This document shows positions 8,034-18,028 of a stretch of 64,000 nucleotides of DNA, piece after piece; within the stretch, counting starts at the first letter, position 1; every line of letters starts with the position of its first letter. Position numbers and translations under genes: made by a program. This DNA is from Brevibacterium marinum (GTDB taxonomy: Bacteria > Actinomycetota > Actinomycetes > Actinomycetales > Brevibacteriaceae). The notes under the pieces were generated by a model. It was given only the letters and a program-made list of their open reading frames with translations. It ran no database searches and was not told the DNA's origin. The DNA lies in NCBI RefSeq assembly GCF_011927955.1, contig NZ_JAATJN010000001.1:2542001-2606000 (forward strand). Reading direction: 5' to 3'.

Positions 8034-9395
8034 TCACTCCTCGTCAGAGAACACTGACTTGAACAGGTCGGCGGCGTCGATGAGCTCCTTGGTCGGCACC
8101 GTGATCTCGCCGGTGGCCACCGTGTCGTTGCCGTCCTCGGTGAGGACCCAGGAGACCTCCACCAAGCCGGCTCCGGGATCCCTCGCGACGATCACGTAGT
8201 CGTCTTGGTCGGTGGTCCACGGATCGTTCGGACGCAACGATTCCGGGGTGAGCACGATCTCCGCGTCCTCGCCTCGGTTGCTCCAGCTCACGGGGTAGTC
8301 CCTTGGGAGGGGACGGAGCGTCGAGTAGTCGAAGCCTGGCCCGAGCGGATTCTGTCTCCGCAGCACTGGCTCGGCCGCTTTCTCGAAGTCTGCGTCGTCG
8401 GCATCGAGGTGGTCGAACAGTTCGCACCCGTGGAAGGTCAAGGTCAGGCGCGGCTTCGCGATGAAACGGTCGCGGCTGAGCACGCGGATCCCCGCTCCTA
8501 GCAGTCCCGCGCCCAGGAAGTGCTCCCGGCTGCCTGCGATGTGTTCGGCCTTTTTACTCCGCCAAGCGGCCAGGGCCTTCTCGCGGTCTTCCCTCGACAG
8601 CGGTCTCGGGGTTCCGAATGCGCTCGACGCCAACTGGAGCGACGCCGGGGAGAAGGAGCTCTTCTCGTGCTGCTCCGGTTCCTTGCTGAATTGCTCTTCT
8701 CGGTAGTTCAGCAGCTGCTCCAGGACTTCCTCGACGCGGTCGACGCGATGGACGCAGCCGACCAGTTCCACCTCGAGCACGATCGGCGGCTTTCCGCCGC
8801 CGCGGGCGCGCTCGACGAGCGCGAGGACCTCTCCGGACCGTGCGGGACGGGTGTTGCTGGTGCCCCGCACGTAGATCGCTCCGTCCTCGAGGCTGTCGCG
8901 GCGGTCGTCGCCCTGATAGCTCTTGTGGCAGGGGAAGATCGACTGGCCGTCCTCGGGCGGCTGGGCGATGACGAATAGCACTTCGTTGTCGCGGCCGACT
9001 CCGATCCTCCCGAACTCGAAGGCGGGGAACTGCGGTCCGAGGTAGGGGCGGAGGCGGTCCTCGAGCTCGTGGGCCTCGGTGCCGCGAGGCACTCCGGGGG
9101 CATCGTCCTTCTGCGCACCGATCACGAGTACCGCGTAACCGCGGAAATGCCGGGCCGCCTCGTGCGGACGACGATTGGCCGCTCCCAGGAGGAACTTCAC
9201 GATCTTGGCCGTGGACGTCTTGCTTCCCATGTCGAGCGGGCCCTTGACCTCGAGACAGGTTGTCTCGGCCTCGTCACCGACGGCCATCACATGATCGAGA
9301 ATGCTTTGGAGAGCCCGCTCGCCGAGCGGGATGACGCTGGTGTCGAGAATGGACGCCCTGACTGAGGAGTCGGCTGGGGGCGAGAGGTCGGGCAT
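8034..9395 (-). CDS. Schlafen AlbA_2-type putative DNA/RNA-binding protein
   Basis: A 453-residue protein. Residues 40-210 match the Schlafen/AlbA_2 layout: ETTCLEVKGPLD, then KIVKFLLGAANRRP, the strand AVLVIGAQKDDAPGV, and further on GAIYVRGTSNTRPARSGEVL. The remaining 240 residues are not recognised and contain no helicase or NTPase motif. AlbA_2 domains occur in regulators and in nucleic-acid-targeting defence proteins. Here the gene stands alone in an accessory stretch, transcribed towards the MFS fusion. Function cannot be assigned beyond probable nucleic acid binding or cleavage; a defence role is only an inference from context. Confidence 0.7.
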   Translation of the reverse strand: MPDLSPPADSSVRASILDTSVIPLGERALQSILDHVMAVGDEAETTCLEVKGPLDMGSKTSTAKIVKFLLGAANRRPHEAARHFRGYAVLVIGAQKDDAPGVPRGTEAHELEDRLRPYLGPQFPAFEFGRIGVGRDNEVLFVIAQPPEDGQSIFPCHKSYQGDDRRDSLEDGAIYVRGTSNTRPARSGEVLALVERARGGGKPPIVLEVELVGCVHRVDRVEEVLEQLLNYREEQFSKEPEQHEKSSFSPASLQLASSAFGTPRPLSREDREKALAAWRSKKAEHIAGSREHFLGAGLLGAGIRVLSRDRFIAKPRLTLTFHGCELFDHLDADDADFEKAAEPVLRRQNPLGPGFDYSTLRPLPRDYPVSWSNRGEDAEIVLTPESLRPNDPWTTDQDDYVIVARDPGAGLVEVSWVLTEDGNDTVATGEITVPTKELIDAADLFKSVFSDEE

Positions 9396-9430
9396 GGAGC
9401 GATTCTCTCATTCACGCCGGCGGCCCAAGC

Positions 9431-9595
9431 ATGCAATGGGTCCCAGGGGGCCGCCTTAAGCGTGCTCGGCACAGGTCGCCCACGCGCCCAGATCTCACTG
9501 CCGATCGTCTTGCCAAGCTCGCCGAAGCAGTCCTGGATCCCGTTCCGGTGGATGAAGAAGCATGGATCATTGGATCAAACCGAATGGAGCGGTGA
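9431..9595 (+). CDS. Possible small ORF or gene remnant
   Basis: A 54-codon frame starting ATG CAA TGG. Its second half (LTADRLAKLAEAVLDPVPVD, then EEAWIIGSNRMER) has coding-like composition, unlike the other frames here. It may be the tail of a decayed gene. No ribosome-binding site is evident. Confidence 0.2.
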   Translation: MQWVPGGRLKRARHRSPTRPDLTADRLAKLAEAVLDPVPVDEEAWIIGSNRMER

Positions 9596-9608
9596 GTCTG
9601 ACACATGA

Positions 9609-9668
9609 ACCGCTATCGCAGCATGTTGACCCGCCAAGATCAGCACCGAGACATGCTGCGGTAGCGGT
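9609..9668. repeat. 18-bp inverted repeat, 24-nt spacer
   Basis: ACCGCTATCGCAGCATGT (9609-9626) pairs with ACATGCTGCGGTAGCGGT (9651-9668) with one mismatch, a wobble on one strand. It could be a structured RNA, a terminator or the footprint of a mobile element. Confidence 0.6.
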
Positions 9669-9860
9669 AGGTGAACAAGTGGAAACAATCGGCGTCTGAC
9701 CTGGGGTTTCAGTTTGCCGAACCTGTCTCTGAAGTGCCCAAGGGCCCGAACTGCCACTAACGAAAGCAATATCAGTACGTGCTGCGGCAACTCGCGACTG
9801 CCTGATCCGGGATCGGCGTCCTAGCGACGACGACTCTGATCGGTGACAGTGCCGAAGGAC

Positions 9861-9890
9861 GAAGGCCGGTGGGGCAACCCACCGGCCTTC
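9861..9890. terminator. Perfect 13-bp hairpin with GCAA tetraloop
   Basis: GAAGGCCGGTGGG (9861-9873), loop GCAA, CCCACCGGCCTTC (9878-9890). The GNRA loop and uninterrupted stem fit a strong RNA hairpin. There is no U-tract on either side, as is common for actinobacterial terminators. Which transcript it would end is unclear. Confidence 0.5.
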
Positions 9891-10372
9891 GCCGCACCCG
9901 ATCGCAACCACTTCGCTGTGCGCCCGGGCGCAACTTGCTCTCTGTGCGCCCCCGGGCATACTTCTCTCGCCGTACCAGAACAGCTTCCGGTGGCGGGGCT
10001 GAGATCTGCGACTCGTGACTCCTGCATTACCTGACTCCTGCGACTCGTCCTACAGCTGACACCGCTTCATACCGCAGACCCCGACTGCCACTCGTTCCGC
10101 CAATTCCTCCACCCCGTTGCGCATTGAATACCGGCAGCACGGAAAACACCCGCTGCAGGGGTTGTCTGTGCGTCTCGTGGTGCGGGGTGCCGAGCACAGC
10201 CCGCAGATGCAGCCGGGAGAGACGGCGCTCCTCGCTCGGGGAGTGGGACCCAGACGCACTCGGTGCCTGCCGAATTCATGAGTGGACCAACTCTGCGTTG
10301 TGAGGCGTTAAGATGATTCGAGTGGAAATCGCAGGACCAGTCCATCTATTCAGCATTCAGGAGCGAGGCCGA

Positions 10373-12313
10373 ATGACATTCCTCGAGTCGATCAACTCGC
10401 CGTCACAGCTGCGGAGCCTCGACGATGCCGAATGCGAAGTTCTGGCGAAGGAGATCCGGGACTACCTGGTCACCACCGTGGCCGGCACCGGCGGACACCT
10501 GGGCCCCAACCTCGGCGTGGTCGAACTCACTGTCGGACTGCACCGCGTCTTCGAGTCCCCACAGGACACCATCCTCTTCGACGTCGGTCACCAGACCTAC
10601 GTGCACAAACTTCTCACCGGGCGCATGGAGGACTTCTCATCTCTGCGCCAGCGTGACGGCCTTTCCGGGTATCCCAGTCGGGCCGAGAGCGAACACGATG
10701 TCATCGAGAACTCCCATGCTTCGGCATCTCTGTCCTGGGCCGACGGCATTGCCAAGGCACATCAGCTCAAGGGGGAGAACGACCGCCACGTCGTCGCGGT
10801 CATCGGCGACGGGGCACTGACCGGCGGAATGGCGTGGGAGGCCCTCAACACCATCGCCGCCGACAAATCGACCCCGCCGCGCAAGCTCGTCATCGTCGTC
10901 AACGACAACGGCAGGTCCTACGCACCCACGGTGGGTGGCTTCGCCGAGCACCTCGACGAGCTGCGAACCACCTCAGGCTACGAGAGGCTGCTGTCCTGGG
11001 GGAAAACGACTCTCCGGCAGTCGGGTGCCCCGGGCCGGGCCGCCTACAGCGCCATCCACGGTGTCAAGCGGGGCCTCAAGGACATGGTGAGCGCAGAACA
11101 GGCCGGAATGTTCGACGAACTCGGGATCAAATACCTGGGACCTGTCGACGGCCACGACCTGTCTACCGTGGAGAAGGCACTGCAGCGGGCGAAGCAGTAC
11201 GATGGCGGGCCCGTCATCGTGCACATGATCACTCAGAAGGGGCAAGGGTACGATCCCGCGCTCAATGACGATGCCGATCAGTTCCACTCCGTCGGCGTGA
11301 TCGACCCGCTGACGGGCAGATCTTCACCCTCCAAGCAGACCTCGTGGACCTCGGTCTTCGGCGACGAGGTCGTCAGCATCGCCGAGTCCCGCGATGACAT
11401 CGTTGCGGTGACCGCAGCCATGCTCCTGCCCGTGGGCCTCGCGAAGTTCGCCGAAGCGTACCCGGAGCGGGTCTTCGACGTCGGCATCGCCGAACAGCAC
11501 GCTGTGACATCCGCCGCTGGGCTGTCCTACGGTGGGCTGCACCCGATCGTGTGCCTTTATGCGACATTCCTCAACCGTGGCTTCGATCAGCTGCTCATGG
11601 ACGTGGCCCTGCACGGACAGGGAGTCACATTCGTCCTCGACCGCGCCGGGATCACCGGACCCGATGGCGCCAGCCATCACGGAATCTGGGACATGGCGAT
11701 GCTGCGCATCGTTCCCGGGCTCAAATTGGCGGCCCCTCGCGATGCCACACGCCTGACCGAAGAACTCGAAGAAGCCGTCGCCGTCGAAGACGGTCCGACA
11801 GTGATCAGGTTCCCGAAGGGAAGCGTGGGAACCGACATTCCCGCTCTGCGCCGCCTCGACGATGGTGTCGATGTCCTGCGTGAGGCACCGGCCGGCACTC
11901 GCAAGGACGTACTCATCGTCTCGGTCGGTCCCTTCGCCGGCAGAGCTCAGGAAGTGGCCGAGAAATTGGCTGAACAGGGAATCACCTCGACGATAGTCGA
12001 CCCACGCTGGGTCCTGCCCGTTCCCTCCGGCGTCATCGAGATGGGCGTCGAGCACAGCCTGGTCGCCGTGATCGAGGACGGCGTCAAGGTCGGCGGAATC
12101 GGATCTCAGATCCGCAGCGATCTGCGCGCCGCAGACTCACGCGTCGGAGTCCTCGAACTCGGGGCACCCGACGAGTTCCTGCCGCAGGGATCCCGCGACG
12201 AGATCCTCGAACATGCCGGGCTCGATGTCGACACCATGGTGTCCGAGATCGTTCACATTCTGCCTGCCGAGGTCAGGAACCGGGCCCAGCAGGGCTCACG
12301 CCGAGCAGTCTGA
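10373..12313 (+). CDS. dxs: 1-deoxy-D-xylulose-5-phosphate synthase
   Basis: Thiamine-diphosphate enzyme condensing pyruvate and glyceraldehyde 3-phosphate, the first step of the MEP isoprenoid pathway. Starting at ATG 10373 (AGGAG at 10359-10363) it has 646 residues, near family length; an upstream in-frame ATG at 10313 adds 20 atypical residues. The ThDP motif is present: GDG at 145-147 through NDN at 177-179. The catalytic histidine region is [11 protein letters not shown] (about 38-48), and the transketolase central domain has [16 protein letters not shown]. It is flanked by a hairpin-rich gap upstream and convergent rnd downstream. Confidence 0.96.
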   Translation: MTFLESINSPSQLRSLDDAECEVLAKEIRDYLVTTVAGTGGHLGPNLGVVELTVGLHRVFESPQDTILFDVGHQTYVHKLLTGRMEDFSSLRQRDGLSGYPSRAESEHDVIENSHASASLSWADGIAKAHQLKGENDRHVVAVIGDGALTGGMAWEALNTIAADKSTPPRKLVIVVNDNGRSYAPTVGGFAEHLDELRTTSGYERLLSWGKTTLRQSGAPGRAAYSAIHGVKRGLKDMVSAEQAGMFDELGIKYLGPVDGHDLSTVEKALQRAKQYDGGPVIVHMITQKGQGYDPALNDDADQFHSVGVIDPLTGRSSPSKQTSWTSVFGDEVVSIAESRDDIVAVTAAMLLPVGLAKFAEAYPERVFDVGIAEQHAVTSAAGLSYGGLHPIVCLYATFLNRGFDQLLMDVALHGQGVTFVLDRAGITGPDGASHHGIWDMAMLRIVPGLKLAAPRDATRLTEELEEAVAVEDGPTVIRFPKGSVGTDIPALRRLDDGVDVLREAPAGTRKDVLIVSVGPFAGRAQEVAEKLAEQGITSTIVDPRWVLPVPSGVIEMGVEHSLVAVIEDGVKVGGIGSQIRSDLRAADSRVGVLELGAPDEFLPQGSRDEILEHAGLDVDTMVSEIVHILPAEVRNRAQQGSRRAV

Positions 12314-12396
12314 GTCGGCAGAGCAGTCTGAGCCGCCTGCCTGACCAGTGCTCTGTCTGACCAGCCGTCGGTTCTGCGGCCCCAACGCCGCAATCC

Positions 12397-13572
12397 TCAG
12401 GCCGCGGGCAGCTTGGCGATCGCATCGGTGAGCACGGGTGCGCTCAACTCGACCTGCCACGGCCTGGCCCCGCGTTCGACGAGGAACTGTTCGACGTCGA
12501 CTCCCGACTCCGCGCCGAGGGCCTTGACGATCGCCGGCTGCAGGAGCACGTCGTGAGGGATCTCCCGGTCTTCGGCCAGCTTCGCCATCGCACCTTTGAG
12601 GACGGCGATGCGCTCCTTGAGATCTGTGTGGCTGAACGAGGACCTCGACTGCTGTGGGTTCGGCTCCTTCCGCGGCGGAAGCTCATCGACAGGCAGCCGG
12701 GTCGCCTTGCGGAAGGCACGGAAGAGCCGTGCGGAATCCGCTCGGGAGAGCTTGGGCCTTTGCGTCATGATGTCGTCACTCGAACGCACCCGTGATTGGG
12801 CCAGAGCGACGAGGTCGCGATCGCGCATAATGCGTGAAGGTGCGATATCGGCCTCAGCTGCCATGATGTCGCGAGCCGTCCACATCTCCCGGACCTTGGC
12901 GATGTCCCTGCGCGATTTGAGCTTCGACAGCCCGTGCGTCCGCCGCCAGGGTTCGGCGAAGTGTCTGGGCCTGAAATCGAGAAGATGGTCGAACTCCTGC
13001 GAAGCGAACTCCAACTTTCCGGCCTCGAAGAGCGCTTCGGCCAGGATGTCCCGAATCGGCAGGAGCACTTCGACGTCGAGGGCGGCGTAGTTGAGCCACT
13101 CCTCCGGAAGCGGCCGCTTCGACCAGTCGGCGGCCGAGTGCTCCTTCGCCAGCCGGAGTCCGAGGGTTCGCTCCGCGACAGCGGCCAAACCGAACTTCTC
13201 CCAGCCGAGCATACGTGCCGCGAGCTCGGTGTCGAAGAGCGCTGCGGGCCGCATTCCGCGCTCCTGCAGACAGGGCAGATCCTGGGTCACCGAGTGGATG
13301 ACCCATTCCTCCTCGCCGAACGCGGAATTGAGGGAGCTGAGGTCCCCGAGGGCTTCGGAGTCGAGGAGGAAGGTGCCGGCGTTCGAACGCCGCAGCTGGA
13401 CCAGGAACGCACGTTGGCCATACCTGATGCCCGATGCCCTTTCGGCGTCGATGGCGACGGGACCGGAGCCGTCTGCGAGCTCTCGACAGGCAGTGGAGAA
13501 GTCGTTCCCGGAGTCGATGAGAGGCGGAATGCCATGAGCGGGTGTGGACAGAAGCGGTAGTTCGGTTGTCAT
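12397..13572 (-). CDS. rnd: Ribonuclease D (3'-5' exonuclease with HRDC domain)
   Basis: DEDD-family 3'-5' exoribonuclease of 391 residues, expected to trim tRNA and other stable RNA 3' ends. Exo I is IDAERASG (D42, E44), Exo II is HSVTQDL (D98) and Exo III is YAALD (Y162, D166), the DEDDy type. An HRDC domain follows around residues 225-300 (KVREMWTARDIMAAEADIAP). The C-terminal 90 residues have the extension common in actinobacterial homologues. Its ATG overlaps the stop of the upstream DUF3000 gene (13569-13572), so the two are translationally coupled. Confidence 0.93.
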   Translation of the reverse strand: MTTELPLLSTPAHGIPPLIDSGNDFSTACRELADGSGPVAIDAERASGIRYGQRAFLVQLRRSNAGTFLLDSEALGDLSSLNSAFGEEEWVIHSVTQDLPCLQERGMRPAALFDTELAARMLGWEKFGLAAVAERTLGLRLAKEHSAADWSKRPLPEEWLNYAALDVEVLLPIRDILAEALFEAGKLEFASQEFDHLLDFRPRHFAEPWRRTHGLSKLKSRRDIAKVREMWTARDIMAAEADIAPSRIMRDRDLVALAQSRVRSSDDIMTQRPKLSRADSARLFRAFRKATRLPVDELPPRKEPNPQQSRSSFSHTDLKERIAVLKGAMAKLAEDREIPHDVLLQPAIVKALGAESGVDVEQFLVERGARPWQVELSAPVLTDAIAKLPAA

Positions 13573-14192
13573 CGACGTCGCCCGGGCAGGGCTGAAACTC
13601 CTTCAGGAAGTGGTGGCAGTCCGGCAACTGTGCACAGCAGATCGATCCAGGCTTCGAAGTGATCGCCGATGAGTTCCGGCTCCGCGATCACGGGTGTCCA
13701 TGATGCGCGCAGCTCCAAGTCTATCGTGGACGGCCGCTCGGCGAGGGTGCCGAAGCTCTCCGAGAGGACGCGGGTGGTCGTGCCGCCGGCGGCGACGACC
13801 TCACAGTCATTCGATTCCAGTGCCTCTTCGAGCCAGGTCCACGCGACCGGCCCGAGCATCGTCTCATTGCCGAGTTCGTGTTCGAGTTCGGCACGGATAT
13901 AGGACACGACCCGGAACTGCCCTTGCCATTCCTCGGGGGAACTGGGGTCGTAGAGGACGACGATGCGGCCGGTGGCCAATTCCTCGATCGCCTCACCGCT
14001 GGCCCGCAGGAAGGTCTCATCGGCACTGACCTCGGCACCCAGCGCATAGGAATACGGCGCCAGGCGGGCCGGCGCCGGTATTTCGGAGATCGACACGTTT
14101 TCCGTGTTCCGCGCTTCGCGCAGAACAGTCGTCACGGCGGAGAACTCCGACGGAATCCGGTTGAGGGGTGAGGTGTTGACCACATTGGCCAC
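13569..14192 (-). CDS. DUF3000 family protein
   Basis: This 207-residue actinobacterial protein resembles the DUF3000 family: APARLAPYSYALGAEV, then GRIVVLYDPSSPEEWQGQFR and the central MLGPVAWTWLEEAL. No signal peptide, membrane segment or catalytic motif is evident, so it is probably cytosolic. DUF3000 genes commonly stand next to ribonuclease D and uroporphyrinogen decarboxylase in actinobacteria, as here, with hemE divergent. Function is unknown. The 4-bp overlap with rnd suggests co-expression. Confidence 0.8.
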   Translation of the reverse strand: MANVVNTSPLNRIPSEFSAVTTVLREARNTENVSISEIPAPARLAPYSYALGAEVSADETFLRASGEAIEELATGRIVVLYDPSSPEEWQGQFRVVSYIRAELEHELGNETMLGPVAWTWLEEALESNDCEVVAAGGTTTRVLSESFGTLAERPSTIDLELRASWTPVIAEPELIGDHFEAWIDLLCTVAGLPPLPEGVSALPGRRR

Positions 14193-14334
14193 GATAGATC
14201 AGGCCACGGTGGAGGAGAACCGTCCACGCCGTGGGCGGGTCAAGAGATTTCGGACTCGGACCCGGGCCAAGACGCGGCGTCTTGAAACCAGGATCGGGTG
14301 GGCATCGGTTCGATGAGGGTGGGAGGATGGAGAC

Positions 14335-15381
14335 ATGACTTCACCCTTGTTGCCCGCCCTGCGCGGAGAGCAGACCTCGCACACTCCTGTCTGGTTCATG
14401 CGCCAGGCCGGCCGTTCTCTCCCGGAGTACCGCGAGCTGCGTGCGGGCACCGCCATGCTCGACGCCTGTCGCGATCCTGAACTGGTCTCGGAGATCACTC
14501 TGCAGCCGGTGCGCCGCCACGGCGTCGATGCCGCGATCTTCTTCTCCGACATCGTGGTCCCTCTGCAGGCGGCCGGTGTCGACGTGGAGATCGTGCCCGG
14601 CAGGGGACCGGTGATCGCGAACCCGATCCGCAGCCGGGCCGAGGTCGATGCGCTGCCAGAACTCGAACCGGATATGATTCCCGACATCGCCGAATCCATC
14701 GGACGAGTCACGGCAGAGCTGGGTCGGTCGACTCCGCTGATCGGGTTCGCCGGCGCCCCCTTCACCCTGGCCAGTTACCTCATCGAGGGCGGACCGAGCA
14801 AGAACCATGAGAAGACGAAATCACTCATGGTCTCCGAACCGGACACGTTCTCTCGGCTCCTGGCCAAGCTCGCTCGAATCTCGTCCACCTTCCTCGATGT
14901 GCAGCTGAGCGCCGGCGCCTCGGCATACCAGCTCTTCGACTCCTGGGCCGGGTACCTGTCCCGTCGCGACTACGAAGCACATGTCCTCGAGCACTCGAGC
15001 GCGGTCTTCGACTCGCTGGGGCACCACGAGGTGCCGAGCATCCACTTCGGCGTGCAGACCGGTGAGCTGCTGAGTTCCATGTCTCGGGCCGGCTCCACCG
15101 CCGTCGGTGTCGACTTCCGGGTCGATCTGGCCGATGCCTCGACCCGCGTGCAGCCGGGCCAGCCGCTGCAGGGCAACCTCGATCCGGCACTGCTCTTCGC
15201 CCCCTGGGAGGCATTGGCACCGCGCGTCGAACAGATCGTGCGCCAGGGGCTTGAGCACGAAGCGGGCTTCGTCTTCAATCTGGGCCACGGGGTCCTTCCC
15301 GACACCGACCCCGAGGTGCCGGGGAAGATCGTGGACGAAGTCCATCGTGTCTCTGCAGAGATCCTGGCGGCACGGGGCTGA
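14335..15381 (+). CDS. hemE: Uroporphyrinogen III decarboxylase
   Basis: Converts uroporphyrinogen III to coproporphyrinogen III by four decarboxylations. The protein has 348 residues, the family norm. The N-terminal signature VWFMRQAGRSLPEYRELR, with its anion-binding Arg residues, is intact, as are the DIVVPLQAAGVDVE strand and GFAGAPFTLASYLIEGG. The ATG follows GGGAGGATGGAG. It is the first gene of a haem operon; hemY starts four bases after its stop, then hemQ. Confidence 0.96.
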   Translation: MTSPLLPALRGEQTSHTPVWFMRQAGRSLPEYRELRAGTAMLDACRDPELVSEITLQPVRRHGVDAAIFFSDIVVPLQAAGVDVEIVPGRGPVIANPIRSRAEVDALPELEPDMIPDIAESIGRVTAELGRSTPLIGFAGAPFTLASYLIEGGPSKNHEKTKSLMVSEPDTFSRLLAKLARISSTFLDVQLSAGASAYQLFDSWAGYLSRRDYEAHVLEHSSAVFDSLGHHEVPSIHFGVQTGELLSSMSRAGSTAVGVDFRVDLADASTRVQPGQPLQGNLDPALLFAPWEALAPRVEQIVRQGLEHEAGFVFNLGHGVLPDTDPEVPGKIVDEVHRVSAEILAARG

Positions 15382-15385
15382 GGCG

Positions 15386-16789
15386 ATGAGTCAGATCACG
15401 ATCATCGGGGGCGGAATCTCCGGCCTCGTCACGGCCTATCGCCTTGCAACCGACCACCAGGTCACGCTCGTCGAAAGTGACGACCGCCTCGGCGGATGTC
15501 TGCACTCGACGACGCTCAACGGTGCCGTTCCGGTCGGCTTGGACACCGGTGCGGAAGCCAGTCTGCACCGACGACGGGAGACGAAGGACCTGGCCGTCGA
15601 GCTCGGCCTGGATGCCCAGTTCCCCTCCACGGCACACAGCTCCCGCGTCCTGTCGAAAGGTGGGCTCCACGCGATTCCCAAACGCACGGTGATGGGTGTG
15701 CCGGGGGACCCCGCCGAGGTCAGAGACCTCCTCGGCGCAGCAGCCACCGACCGCATCGCTCACGAGACCATCACCGGACCGATCGACGGCGAGGACACGT
15801 CACTGGGGGACTTCCTCACGGACCGCCTCGGCGCGGATCTCGTCGACACCCTCGTCGATCCGCTGCTCGGAGGTGTGTACGCGGGACGCTGCCGCGACCT
15901 CTCGCTGGCATCGACGGTCCCCGCGCTGCTGCCGGCCGCAGTGGAGGGGACCTCGGTGCTCGACCTCGTTCAGCGACTGCTCGCCGAACGTGACGCACAG
16001 GCGGCCTCGCAGCCAGCCGGCGAAGATCCGCCCCCGGTGTTCATGAGCCTCCGGGGAGGCATCAACCAACTGGTTCCGGCCCTCGAGGAGCGCATTCGCG
16101 AGCGGGGCGGCACGATCCGCACCGGCACGCATTTGATCTCCGTGCGGCAGACTGCCGACGGGTGGACGGTGCGCACCGGGGACTCCGAGTTGGAATCCGA
16201 CTCGGTCGTGCTGGCCACACCCGCCCATGTGACGACGGACCTCATCGCCGAGGTGGCCCCGACCTCCGCATCGCTGCTGGCCTCCGTGCCCTATGCGACG
16301 ACAGCTCTGATCCCGGCCCTCGTTGAGATCGGAGACCGCAGACTTGAGGGATCCGGGTTCCTCGTGCCGCCGACGGAGAATGCATTCATCAAGGCATCGA
16401 CATTCGTGTCGAACAAATGGCCCTGGGTGCGTGAACGCATCCCCGAAAACACCGCCCTGATCCGGATGAGCATCGGACGGTTCGGCGACGGGCCAGGCGG
16501 CTGGCAGGACTGCGACGACGAGGAGCTCATCGCACGGGCCTTCGAGGATTGGAAGGACATCGCCGATCGCGGATCAGACCGTCTGATCGCCGCCGAAGCA
16601 CACCGGTGGGATCACGCACTTCCGCAGTACCTGCCCGGGCACTCGGGCATGGTCACCCGCATCGACGAGGAGACTTCCGGAATCGGCGGCCTCGAGCTGG
16701 CGGGTTCGGCATACTTCGGTGTCGGCATTCCCGCCTGCATCGCCCGTGCCGAGGAAGTCGCCCGCAGAGTGAGTGCGGCCCGAAGCTGA
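15386..16789 (+). CDS. hemY: Coproporphyrinogen III oxidase, HemY/CgoX type
   Basis: FAD-dependent oxidase of 467 residues starting at the ATG directly after the hemE stop; the longer upstream frame lies inside hemE and was rejected. The dinucleotide-binding motif [16 protein letters not shown] is at the N-terminus, and the C-terminal FAD contact [19 protein letters not shown] is conserved. In organisms that carry HemQ this enzyme normally oxidises coproporphyrinogen to coproporphyrin III (the coproporphyrin-dependent branch), and hemQ follows here. It is likely at the membrane surface. Older annotations call it protoporphyrinogen oxidase. Confidence 0.93.
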   Translation: MSQITIIGGGISGLVTAYRLATDHQVTLVESDDRLGGCLHSTTLNGAVPVGLDTGAEASLHRRRETKDLAVELGLDAQFPSTAHSSRVLSKGGLHAIPKRTVMGVPGDPAEVRDLLGAAATDRIAHETITGPIDGEDTSLGDFLTDRLGADLVDTLVDPLLGGVYAGRCRDLSLASTVPALLPAAVEGTSVLDLVQRLLAERDAQAASQPAGEDPPPVFMSLRGGINQLVPALEERIRERGGTIRTGTHLISVRQTADGWTVRTGDSELESDSVVLATPAHVTTDLIAEVAPTSASLLASVPYATTALIPALVEIGDRRLEGSGFLVPPTENAFIKASTFVSNKWPWVRERIPENTALIRMSIGRFGDGPGGWQDCDDEELIARAFEDWKDIADRGSDRLIAAEAHRWDHALPQYLPGHSGMVTRIDEETSGIGGLELAGSAYFGVGIPACIARAEEVARRVSAARS

Positions 16790-16838
16790 CCAAGCAATCA
16801 TCATGCAGAACAATCACCCCACAACAGGAGGAACACGA

Positions 16839-17549
16839 ATGAGCGAACACACCGCCCCCACTGATGCGCAGATCGAGCAGGCGAACAACGAGACCCGCTA
16901 CATCGCATACTCGGTCTTCGCCTCGGCCGGTGAACTCGGCGACGCGAACCGGGCCGCACTCGCCGAGGAAGTCCACGAGGCACTCGCCCCGCTGAAGGAT
17001 CATGGACTCGTCGTCCGAGGGATCTACGATGTCTCCGCCCTGCGCGCGGACGCCGATGTGATGTTCTGGTGGCATGCGCCGAGCATCGAGTTGGTCCAGG
17101 CCGCCTATTCGGCGGTGCGTCGCAGCATGCTCGGCGGAGTGCTCGAACCGATCTGGTCGGTCGTCGGGCTGCACCGTCCGGCCGAGTTCAACAAGGCTCA
17201 CCTGCCGGCGCTGCTGACCGATGACGAACCGGGCGACTACATCTGCGTGTACCCGTTCGTGCGCTCCTACGATTGGTACGTTCTCGATCCGGCCGAGCGC
17301 TCCAAGATGCTGCGCGACCACGGGATGGCCGCCGCGGATTACAAGGACGTCAAGGCCAACACCATCGCCTCGTTCGCCCTCGGCGACTACGAATGGCTGC
17401 TGGCCTTCGAAGCGCCTGAACTCCATCGCATCGTCGACCTCATGCGCGAGCTGCGCAATACCCAGGCACGTCTGCACGTGCGCGAAGAGGTCCCGTTCTA
17501 CACCGGCCCGCGTCGAGAGCTCGTCGACATCATCACCGGCTGGCGCTGA
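16839..17549 (+). CDS. hemQ: Coproheme decarboxylase (HemQ/ChdC)
   Basis: Decarboxylates coproheme to haem b using peroxide, the last step of the coproporphyrin-dependent route. The 236-residue actinobacterial form starts at ATG 16839, seven bases after AGGAGG (16826-16831). [12 protein letters not shown] contains the Tyr of the catalytic region, and KMLRDHG carries the probable proximal His. The chlorite-dismutase-like ferredoxin folds are recognisable from [14 protein letters not shown] onward. Together with hemE and hemY it marks the coproporphyrin-dependent haem pathway of this organism. No ferrochelatase gene is in the window. Confidence 0.95.
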   Translation: MSEHTAPTDAQIEQANNETRYIAYSVFASAGELGDANRAALAEEVHEALAPLKDHGLVVRGIYDVSALRADADVMFWWHAPSIELVQAAYSAVRRSMLGGVLEPIWSVVGLHRPAEFNKAHLPALLTDDEPGDYICVYPFVRSYDWYVLDPAERSKMLRDHGMAAADYKDVKANTIASFALGDYEWLLAFEAPELHRIVDLMRELRNTQARLHVREEVPFYTGPRRELVDIITGWR

Positions 17550-17622
17550 GTTCCGCCTGGGGCCGCGTCAGGGCACAGCGACCGGCCGCGGCCCCCTTCA
17601 CCCGACGGCACGGTACCCGACG

Positions 17623-17668
17623 GGCACGGTCGTCCTGATCAGAGCCGATGCATGAGGACGACCGTGCC
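17623..17668. terminator. Bidirectional terminator after hemQ
   Basis: GGCACGGTCGTCCT (17623-17636) pairs perfectly with AGGACGACCGTGCC (17655-17668), a 14-bp stem with an 18-nt loop. It lies between hemQ and a convergent small frame, so it may serve both. Confidence 0.65.
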
Positions 17669-17689
17669 GATTCGGACCTCAGCGCCGAA

Positions 17690-17908
17690 TCACTCGGGTT
17701 TCCTCTTCTCCACGACATAGGAGTGGCCGTTGGCATCCGTTCGCATCTCCAGGCCCATCGCGTCGAGCCGTTCGTGGCGCAGGTGCTCGTTCTCGTAGTA
17801 GCCGCCGGGGCGCGAATTGTCGACATGTGCGGGACCGACGATCTTGCGGAAGAAGCGGTTGAGCCACGCCACGCGACGCTGAGGATCGTGTGAGTCCGAC
17901 AAGTGCAT
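17690..17908 (-). CDS. Small hypothetical protein (72 aa)
   Basis: Reads MHLSDSHDPQRRVAWLNRFF onward, with RPGGYYENEHLRHERLDAMG and a basic end. The composition is protein-like, and it ends just before the hemQ terminator. The ribosome-binding site is weak. Two overlapping reverse frames are longer but arginine-rich and less protein-like. No function can be assigned. Confidence 0.45.
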   Translation of the reverse strand: MHLSDSHDPQRRVAWLNRFFRKIVGPAHVDNSRPGGYYENEHLRHERLDAMGLEMRTDANGHSYVVEKRKPE

Positions 17909-17967
17909 CCATTCGAGGTTTCGGCAGCTGGGCTATCACCCGACTGAGGTGAACAGGATATATCCAT

Positions 17968-17990
17968 AGTACACTAATCATTAGTACACT
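17968..17990. promoter_or_regulatory. Operator-like repeats upstream of OhrR-like gene
   Basis: AGTACACT is repeated at 17968-17975 and 17983-17990, 15 bp apart, overlapping the inverted repeat ACTAAT-C-ATTAGT (17973-17985). This AT-rich site lies 38 bp before the OhrR-like start and matches what is expected of a MarR/OhrR autoregulatory operator (inference). Confidence 0.55.
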
Positions 17991-18028
17991 CAGTAAATTG
18001 TCGGGTTCATCGAGAGGACGCTGAAGCA

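Larger units (their letters stand above)
9396..10358. other. Gene-poor 960-bp region with hairpins, upstream of dxs
   Basis: No convincing gene is seen. It contains a 54-codon frame (9431-9595), an 18-bp inverted repeat (9609-9668), a perfect 13-bp hairpin (9861-9890) and a GCGCCCGGGCGC palindrome near 9923. The longer reverse frames are arginine/serine/cysteine-rich and look like non-coding shadows. The region separates the accessory insert from the core dxs gene. Confidence 0.5.

Noticed and set aside
9567..9959. 130-codon reverse frame in the gene-poor region
   Set aside because: Rich in Arg, Ser, Thr and Cys, crosses both hairpins and matches no family pattern.
10050..10345. Cysteine-rich reverse frames before dxs, and a possible 6S-like RNA
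   Set aside because: The cysteines come from GC-rich codon shadows; no bulged long-hairpin shape of 6S RNA could be drawn by eye.
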